Source: Massilia polaris (GTDB lineage: Bacteria > Pseudomonadota > Gammaproteobacteria > Burkholderiales > Burkholderiaceae_D). From it: 64,000 bases of DNA. The notes under the pieces were generated by a model. That model searched no databases. It was not told the DNA's origin and was given only the letters and a program-made list of their open reading frames with translations. Positions 58,078-64,000 of this stretch are shown here, piece by piece (position 1 is the first letter of the stretch; every line of letters begins with the position of its first letter). The stretch is taken from positions 248,001 through 312,000 of the forward strand of contig NZ_JABBGG010000002.1 of NCBI RefSeq assembly GCF_012927275.1. Direction: 5' to 3'. Position numbers and translations under genes: made by a program.

Positions 58078-58110
58078 TTTCGCGTCAGTTTCGCGTCAGT
58101 TTCGCGTAAG
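58078..58110. repeat. Three tandem TTTCGCGTCAG units
   Basis: An 11-base unit occurs three times in succession (58078-58088, 58089-58099, 58100-58110, the last with one change). It is in the 220-base gap upstream of the TonB receptor gene. One-helical-turn spacing would suit a DNA-binding protein, but no function is shown. Confidence 0.6.
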
Positions 58111-58170
58111 GCACGCTTCGCCGAAGCCGCATTCCGTCATTTTTTCGAGGACGCGAACAACGACTGCGCC

Positions 58171-59109
<939 letters not shown>

Positions 59110-59306
59110 GGGTACTGCTCCGTATGAATGTCGAAGACACACATCTTACCTGACGGCGCGCTCCCGCTGCATGCGCAAAAAAGCACCGCATTTTGGCAGT
59201 TCAGGCCGCAAAAACTGCATCTCGTCGCTTTGTTCGTATTTTCCCGCGCGCCCGCCGTATAGTTGGATGCATCAACAGGCTGCCTGACTTTCCAGCGAGG
59301 TTCTTT

Positions 59307-59525
59307 ATGAATACCGAATACGATTTCTCGACCACCGTCACCCGCGGCGCGGCGCGCCCTGTCAAGCGCAAGACCCGCATCACGATTTACCTCGACGACG
59401 AGGTGCTGGAAGAGTTCCGTTCATTGTCCGAACGCTGCGGTACCGGCTACCAGACCCTGATCAATGCTGCGCTGCGCACACGGCTGGCCCCTGCCGGCAA
59501 GGGCCAGCCGGCGCTCGCCGACTAA
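59307..59525 (+). CDS. BrnA-like antitoxin / RHH DNA-binding protein, orphan
   Basis: A 72-residue basic protein. Residues 28-65 (KTRITIYLDDEVLEEFRSL, then GTGYQTLINAALRTRL) match the C-terminal ribbon-helix-helix of BrnA antitoxins. The ATG at 59307 follows GCGAGG. No BrnT toxin gene is found on either side: upstream is the DUF808 gene, downstream is HU. It may therefore act as a stand-alone regulator or be a remnant. Confidence 0.78.
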   Translation: MNTEYDFSTTVTRGAARPVKRKTRITIYLDDEVLEEFRSLSERCGTGYQTLINAALRTRLAPAGKGQPALAD

Positions 59526-59678
59526 GCGGAACGGTCGCATTGCGGCATCCCCCGCAATGCACCAAAGCCGTCGCAGGCCAGTCACAGCAGGGCTTACTTT
59601 TGCATCGCCGCCTTAGAATTTATTACACACGGCAATATTTATGCTAATCTTCCCGCTCTTTTAACCCCGGAGGATAGT

Positions 59679-59963
59679 ATGAAAAAAGGCGAACTGATTG
59701 CAGAATTTGCGAAGCGTACGGAAATGTCCGGCGCAGCCGCGAACGGCGCTGTCAACACCATCATCGACATCATCACCGAGCGCCTGAAAAAGGGTGACAC
59801 GGTAGGTATCACCGGCTTCGGCACCTTTTCCGTCGCCAAGCGCGCTGCACGCAAGGGCCGCAATCCATCGACCGGCGAAGCGATCAAGATCGCTGCTTCG
59901 AAGACGCCAAAATTCTCGGCTGGCGCGACCCTGAAGTCGGCGGTCAACCCAAAGAAGAAGTAA
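59679..59963 (+). CDS. HU family DNA-binding protein
   Basis: A 94-residue nucleoid protein. It starts MKKGELIAEFAKRTEMSGAA and contains the DNA-binding arm region GFGTFSVAKRAARKGRNPSTGE, with the intercalating proline in RNPSTGE. A lysine-rich tail ends the protein (NPKKK). GGAGG lies 7 bases upstream of the ATG. Likely a homodimeric HU-like protein and one of several in the genome. Confidence 0.93.
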   Translation: MKKGELIAEFAKRTEMSGAAANGAVNTIIDIITERLKKGDTVGITGFGTFSVAKRAARKGRNPSTGEAIKIAASKTPKFSAGATLKSAVNPKKK

Positions 59964-60051
59964 GCAGCACCCCGCGTGCCCGCAGCGGCCCCGGCATACC
60001 GGGCGCCGCAGCGTGGCGCCGCGTCATTTCCCCCTCCCCAGAATTCCCCCC

Positions 60052-60699
60052 ATGAGCTTCGCCACCTGGATTGCCTTCGTCTTCGCCGCTTCGATCATCG
60101 CCGTGTCGCCTGGCTCCGGCGCCGTGCTCGCGATGTCGCAAGGGCTGTCGTATGGCGTGAAGAAGGCCGGGGCCACCGTGTTCGGCCTCCAGCTTGGCTT
60201 GCTGCTGGTGCTCGCCATCGCCGGCGCCGGTGTCGGCTCGCTGCTGCTGGCCTCCGAGCTGGCCTTTAACATCGTCAAGACCGTCGGCGCGCTCTACCTG
60301 ATCTGGCTTGGCCTCGCGCAGTGGCGCTCGAAGGTCGAGATCATGCCCGGCGACGCCACCGCGCCGGCGCAGGTCCTGGCGCCGGCCTTCGGCAAGCGCG
60401 TGCTGACCGGCTTCCTGACCAATGCGACCAACCCGAAAGGGATCATCTTCATGGTCGCGGTGCTGCCGCAGTTCATCTCGAAAGCCGCGCCGCTGCTGCC
60501 GCAGCTGGGCATCCTGGCCATCACCATGGTCGTCGTCGATTCGATCGTCATGAACGGCTACGCCTTCCTGGCCTCGTCGATGCAGCGCTTCTTCCGCGAC
60601 GCGCGCGCCGTCAAAAAGCAGAACCGCTTCTTCGGCGGCGTGCTGATGCTGGTCGGCGGCGCCCTGTTCTTCGTCAAGCGCGGCGCAACGGCCGCCTGA
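60052..60699 (+). CDS. LysE/RhtB family amino-acid exporter
   Basis: A 215-residue membrane protein with six hydrophobic segments. The N-terminal motif SPGSGAVLAMSQGLSYGVKKAG is the RhtB signature, and TNATNPKGIIFMVAVLPQF follows near residue 125. The ATG at 60052 was chosen because family similarity starts with MSFATWIAF; the frame to 60013 adds only an arginine/proline tail. The substrate (homoserine, threonine, lysine or other) is unknown. Confidence 0.9.
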   Translation: MSFATWIAFVFAASIIAVSPGSGAVLAMSQGLSYGVKKAGATVFGLQLGLLLVLAIAGAGVGSLLLASELAFNIVKTVGALYLIWLGLAQWRSKVEIMPGDATAPAQVLAPAFGKRVLTGFLTNATNPKGIIFMVAVLPQFISKAAPLLPQLGILAITMVVVDSIVMNGYAFLASSMQRFFRDARAVKKQNRFFGGVLMLVGGALFFVKRGATAA

Positions 60700-60809
60700 G
60701 TTTCCCTTTTCGGGCGGATTGCAACCGTTTGTAACGCTTGTGGTCCGTTCGCCGTCGTGCCGCGTTTTATACTTGGCAGATGCCCTAATCCAAATCCCTG
60801 GAGAACACC

Positions 60810-62711
60810 ATGCGTAGTCCCTTTATGAGAGTCGCGGCCGTGCTGGCGCTGATGGCTTGCTCCGTCCTCGCCCAGGCCCAGTCCGAAGCGCCTGCGCGCG
60901 TGGGCCGCGTGTCGCTGGTCCAGGGACCGGTCACCATCAGCAGCGAGGACGGCGACCAGCCCGAAGGCGCACTGGTGAACTGGCCGGTGACCAGCGATAA
61001 CCGCATTACCACCGAACGTAACGCCCGCACCGAGATCCGCATCGGCTCGACCGCCGTGCGCCTCGACGGCGACTCGTCGCTTGAAGTGCTTGAGCTGGAC
61101 GACGACCGCCTCCAGCTGCTGCTCCATTACGGCAGCGCGAACATCCGCGTCCGCAACACCGAGGTACTGGACGGCTTCTCGATCGAGACGCCGCAGGGCC
61201 GCGTGCGCATGCGCGAAGCAGGCCGCATCCGCATCGATGCCGATCGCGACGCCAGCGTGGTCGACGTGTTCGACGGCGTCGCGCTGGTCGATTCGGACGG
61301 CTCGACCATCTCGGTTCGTCCCGGCCGCCGCGTCGAGATGCGCCAGGGCGACCTGCTGACCGCACTGGCGGTACGCACCAGCTTCGACGACTGGGCGCGC
61401 CTGCGCGACTTGCAGGACGACCGCGTGGTCTCGGACCGCTACGTCACCACCGAGATGACCGGCTACGAAGAACTCGACCGCTACGGCAGCTGGAGCGACA
61501 ACAGCGAATACGGCCCGGTATGGCTGCCACGCCACGTATCGGCTGGCTGGGCGCCCTACCGCGACGGCCGCTGGACCTGGGTCTCGCCATGGGGCTGGAC
61601 CTGGATCGACAACGCGCCATGGGGCTACGCGCCATCGCACTACGGCCGCTGGGTGATGGTCAACCAGCGCTGGGGCTGGGCGCCGGGCCGCCACACCGGC
61701 CGTCCTGTCTGGGCGCCTGCGCTGGTCGGCTGGGTTGGCGGCAGCGGATGGAACCTGGCGTTCAACAGCGGCTCGATGCACCGTTCCGCTCCGGCGCAAG
61801 GCTGGTACCCGCTCGGATTCGGCGAGCACTACACTCCTGGCTACCGTGTGAAGAACGACCACCTCCGTTATATCAACCGGCACGCGCGTCCGCATGACGG
61901 CCGCCGTCGCAACGACGACCATCGCCGCCATGGCCTGACCGTGGTCCCGCATGACCAGTTCAATCGCCGTGCGCCGATTGTGGTGCCGTCCGCGCCGCGT
62001 GGCGTCGTCACCCCGCTGGCGCTGCAAAACGCGCCGGTGGCTGCGCCGCAGAGGCCCTCGTGGAGCAGGGGTGAGCGTGTCCGTCGTCCGCGTGACGGAG
62101 CGGTCGAAGCCGATGGCGTGTCCTACCGCGTTCGCCGTCCGGTGCAGGCAGCACCTGCGCCAACGGTCCAGCCGCAGGTACAGGCGCCTGTAGCGGCCCC
62201 GGTGCAGGTCCAGCCAGCGCCGCGCCGCGAGGGTCGGGCTGGAAACGACGAGCGCCGGGAAGCGCGCGGCGCCGACGACCCGCGTCCCCGCTGGGGCGAC
62301 GAACGTCGCGAACAGATGGAAGCGGCACGGCGCGAACAGGCGGATGCCGCTCGCCGCAGCCAGCTGGACCAGATGCGGCAGGCGCAGATCGAAGAGGCTC
62401 GCCGCGGGCAGGCCGACCAGATGCGCCGCATGCAAATGGACGAGCGGCGCAGCCAGATGGACGAGATGCGGCGTGCGCGCCAGGGCCAGGTGCAGGCAGC
62501 GCCTGCGGCAGTCCAGCAGCAGCCGGCGCCGCAGCAGATGCCGCAAGCGCAGCCAGAACGGCGCCGAATCGCGCCCCAGCCGCAGGTGCAGGCGCCAGCA
62601 GCGGCTCCGGCCGCCCAGGACGTCAATCCGGTGGTCCAGCAGGAGCGCCGCGCCCGCGAAGAGCCGCAGCAGCGCCGCGGCAACCGTCCTGACCTAACCC
62701 AGGAACACTAA
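60810..62711 (+). CDS. FecR/DUF6600 domain exported protein with Q/R-rich tail
   Basis: A 633-residue secreted or envelope protein. A signal peptide ends near AQAQS (residue 24). A FecR-like beta domain covers about 30-180, and a tryptophan-rich DUF6600 region (about 215-330) has repeats such as GRWTWVSPWGWTWID. From about residue 430 it is low complexity: alternating PQVQAP segments and charged helices with repeated RRxQxDQMRxAQ units. GGAG precedes the ATG. The function is unknown. The tail may interact with cell-wall or nucleic-acid polymers. Confidence 0.87.
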   Translation: MRSPFMRVAAVLALMACSVLAQAQSEAPARVGRVSLVQGPVTISSEDGDQPEGALVNWPVTSDNRITTERNARTEIRIGSTAVRLDGDSSLEVLELDDDRLQLLLHYGSANIRVRNTEVLDGFSIETPQGRVRMREAGRIRIDADRDASVVDVFDGVALVDSDGSTISVRPGRRVEMRQGDLLTALAVRTSFDDWARLRDLQDDRVVSDRYVTTEMTGYEELDRYGSWSDNSEYGPVWLPRHVSAGWAPYRDGRWTWVSPWGWTWIDNAPWGYAPSHYGRWVMVNQRWGWAPGRHTGRPVWAPALVGWVGGSGWNLAFNSGSMHRSAPAQGWYPLGFGEHYTPGYRVKNDHLRYINRHARPHDGRRRNDDHRRHGLTVVPHDQFNRRAPIVVPSAPRGVVTPLALQNAPVAAPQRPSWSRGERVRRPRDGAVEADGVSYRVRRPVQAAPAPTVQPQVQAPVAAPVQVQPAPRREGRAGNDERREARGADDPRPRWGDERREQMEAARREQADAARRSQLDQMRQAQIEEARRGQADQMRRMQMDERRSQMDEMRRARQGQVQAAPAAVQQQPAPQQMPQAQPERRRIAPQPQVQAPAAAPAAQDVNPVVQQERRAREEPQQRRGNRPDLTQEH

Positions 62712-62741
62712 GACCGGGCGGCATTTCGGTCGGCCTTTTTT
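62712..62741 (+). terminator. Possible intrinsic terminator after the FecR/DUF6600 gene
   Basis: GACCG and CGGTC pair directly after the stop codon, and six T residues follow at 62735. The stem is short, so confidence is moderate. Confidence 0.5.
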
Positions 62742-62744
62742 GCA

Positions 62745-62912
62745 TCGCAGGCCCCGAATCGCGCCGTCCGTCGCATCCACCGTACGGCGCGCGGGGGAAA
62801 TCGGTACTGTGGCATTACTCGGTAGCGCGATCCGCTACCGACTTTGTCCTCCGCTATTTTCCCCCTACGATGGAAGTAGTTTATGGCCAGCCTCGAGCTG
62901 GCCTCTTTTTTT
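62745..62912 (+). ncRNA. Candidate structured RNA ending in an intrinsic terminator
   Basis: Between two coding genes lies a stretch with a GGTAGCG/CGCTACC hairpin near 62820-62838. It is followed by GGCCAGC-ctcga-GCTGGCC (62885-62903) and a T-run to 62912. The second terminator has no coding gene of its own, so a short non-coding transcript or a leader attenuator of the DUF493-lipB operon is possible. No known RNA family was recognised. Confidence 0.35.
62885..62912 (+). terminator. Intrinsic terminator upstream of the DUF493 gene
   Basis: Seven perfect pairs (GGCCAGC with GCTGGCC) around CTCGA, followed by TC and seven T residues. It precedes the DUF493 start by 68 bases. Confidence 0.8.
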
Positions 62913-62980
62913 GGCCATTCTGGCTAAACGCGAAACATTGGCTACAATGTGCCTTTGAACGCGTTTGAACTGGACCTGGT

Positions 62981-63250
62981 ATGACCACGACCCCTGAATC
63001 CCTCATCGAATACCCGAGCGACTTTCCGATCAAGGTGATGGGCGCGACGCATGTGGATTTCGCCGCCACCATCGTCGATGTCGTCCTCGAATTCGACCCG
63101 ACCTTCCACATCGGCCGCCTCGAAGAGCGTCCTTCGGCCAAAGGCAACTACACCGGCCTGACGGTCACCGTGCGCGCCACCAGCCGCGTCCAGCTCGACG
63201 ACTTGTACCGCGCCCTGTCGGCGCACCCGATGGTCAAGATTGTCATGTAA
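62981..63250 (+). CDS. DUF493 (YbeD-like) protein
   Basis: A small 89-residue cytosolic protein. [20 protein letters not shown] and the final [18 protein letters not shown] are typical of the YbeD family, an ACT-like fold of uncertain role. It lies 83 bases before lipB, and the same pairing is conserved in many proteobacteria. Confidence 0.92.
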   Translation: MTTTPESLIEYPSDFPIKVMGATHVDFAATIVDVVLEFDPTFHIGRLEERPSAKGNYTGLTVTVRATSRVQLDDLYRALSAHPMVKIVM

Positions 63251-63333
63251 GCCACACCTGGGCCCGCGCTGGCAGCAAGCTGGCGCTGGCTTATAATGGC
63301 GGGTGCCGTAAAGAACCCGCCACCACTATCCTC

Positions 63334-64000
63334 ATGCCCTCCAACAGCCCCGCGCCGGCGATCATCCGCGATCTCGGCCGCGCCGATTACGAACCCGTGT
63401 TCGCCGCGATGCGCGCCTTTACCGACGCGCGCGACACCGCCACGCCGGACGAATTGTGGATCGTCGAGCATCCGCCGGTGTTCACGCTGGGGCTGGGCGC
63501 CGACCGCGGCCACCTGCTGGCCGGGCCGGGCGTGCCGGCCAACGATGTGCCAGTGGTGCAGACCGATCGTGGCGGCGAAGTCACCTTCCACGGACCCGGG
63601 CAGGTGGTCATCTACCTGCTGATCGACCTGCGCCGCAATAAACCGGGCGGCAAGCTGTATGCGCGCCAGTTTGTGACTAAAATCGAACAGGCGATCATCA
63701 ACGTGCTGCAGGCGTATAATCTTGAAGGTGAGCGCATCGCGGGCGCGCCTGGCATCTACATCGCCGCAGGCCCGCGCAAAGGCGACAAGATCGCCGCGCT
63801 CGGCCTCAAGGTGCGCGGCAACGGATGCACTTATCACGGCGTGTCGCTGAATGTCGCGATGGACCTGACGCCGTTTTCATGGATTAACCCGTGCGGCTAT
63901 TCCGGCCTTGCCACCGTCGACATGCGCACCATGGGCGTGCATGCCGCGCTGGCCGCCGTACAACAGCAACTGGCGGCCGAACTGGTTCGCCAGCTGGCCG
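63334..64000 (+). CDS. lipB: Octanoyl-[acyl-carrier-protein]:protein transferase (3' end off window)
   Basis: Transfers octanoyl groups from acyl carrier protein to lipoyl domains, the first step of lipoate synthesis. The frame opens at ATG 63334 ([20 protein letters not shown]) and runs off the right edge after about 222 residues. Family motifs are [14 protein letters not shown], the catalytic lysine in [15 protein letters not shown] and the catalytic cysteine in INPCGYSGL. lipA is expected just beyond the window. Confidence 0.96.
   Translation, partial: MPSNSPAPAIIRDLGRADYEPVFAAMRAFTDARDTATPDELWIVEHPPVFTLGLGADRGHLLAGPGVPANDVPVVQTDRGGEVTFHGPGQVVIYLLIDLRRNKPGGKLYARQFVTKIEQAIINVLQAYNLEGERIAGAPGIYIAAGPRKGDKIAALGLKVRGNGCTYHGVSLNVAMDLTPFSWINPCGYSGLATVDMRTMGVHAALAAVQQQLAAELVRQLA

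Noticed and set aside
60558-62546. 662-codon open frame on the minus strand
   Set aside because: Antisense to the FecR/DUF6600 gene. Its H/R/A repeats mirror the low-complexity tail of the real protein.

Overview
The window reads as chromosomal DNA of a high-GC betaproteobacterium. The protein sequences and the gene order mnmG-rsmG-parA-parB-atp suggest Burkholderiales, most likely Oxalobacteraceae (Massilia, Duganella or Janthinobacterium relatives). That placement is a judgement from the sequence, not a database result. No rRNA, tRNA, CRISPR array, prophage or complete insertion sequence was seen. Both window edges cut genes: atpG on the left and lipB on the right.

Layout, left half. 1-5047 holds most of the F1Fo ATP synthase operon on the minus strand (atpI-B-E-F-H-A-G). 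5277-9653 is mnmG-rsmG-parA-parB on the minus strand, with two mirror-image parS sites just upstream of mnmG. A TauE/SafE permease and an iron-dependent alcohol dehydrogenase follow. A five-gene branched-chain amino-acid (Liv/HAAT) ABC transporter operon spans 11922-16690. A GMC oxidoreductase and nitronate monooxygenase pair ends at 19526. The next 800 bases carry no gene but have about eleven DnaA-box-like sites and two TACTAC tracts. This is the architecture of a replication origin, about 10 kb from the parS pair, although dnaA is not next to it.

Layout, right half. From 20341 come mtnN, alanine dehydrogenase, bifunctional putA with a divergent Lrp regulator, a chemoreceptor, ferredoxin-coaD-rsmD, and the cell-wall precursor genes glmU and glmS. 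Between glmU and glmS lies an ABC pair with an unusual ATPase. Beyond the glmS 3' end, which is the natural Tn7 attachment site, 39.3-44.5 kb looks accessory: a GGDEF/EAL protein, a LysR/SDR pair whose SDR has a broken 3' end, and a KfrA-like protein of plasmid type. 44.7-51.9 kb is a MacB-like ABC efflux operon divergent from an NtrC-type response regulator and histidine kinase. A sigma-54 promoter with two upstream palindromes links the two. Next come a secreted hydrolase, two divergent small paralogues of an unrecognised family, a short arsR-arsN2-aquaporin operon, a TonB-dependent receptor, a DUF808 membrane protein, an orphan BrnA-like antitoxin, HU, a LysE exporter, a FecR/DUF6600 protein, and DUF493-lipB.

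Themes. The left third is chromosome maintenance and energy: partitioning genes, centromere sites and a probable origin near the ATP synthase genes. The middle is amino-acid uptake and catabolism (Liv system, Ald, PutA, two Lrp regulators). The right third mixes regulation, efflux and envelope functions with signs of gene gain. Dispersed intergenic palindromes occur at several gene junctions, one of them inside the liv operon.
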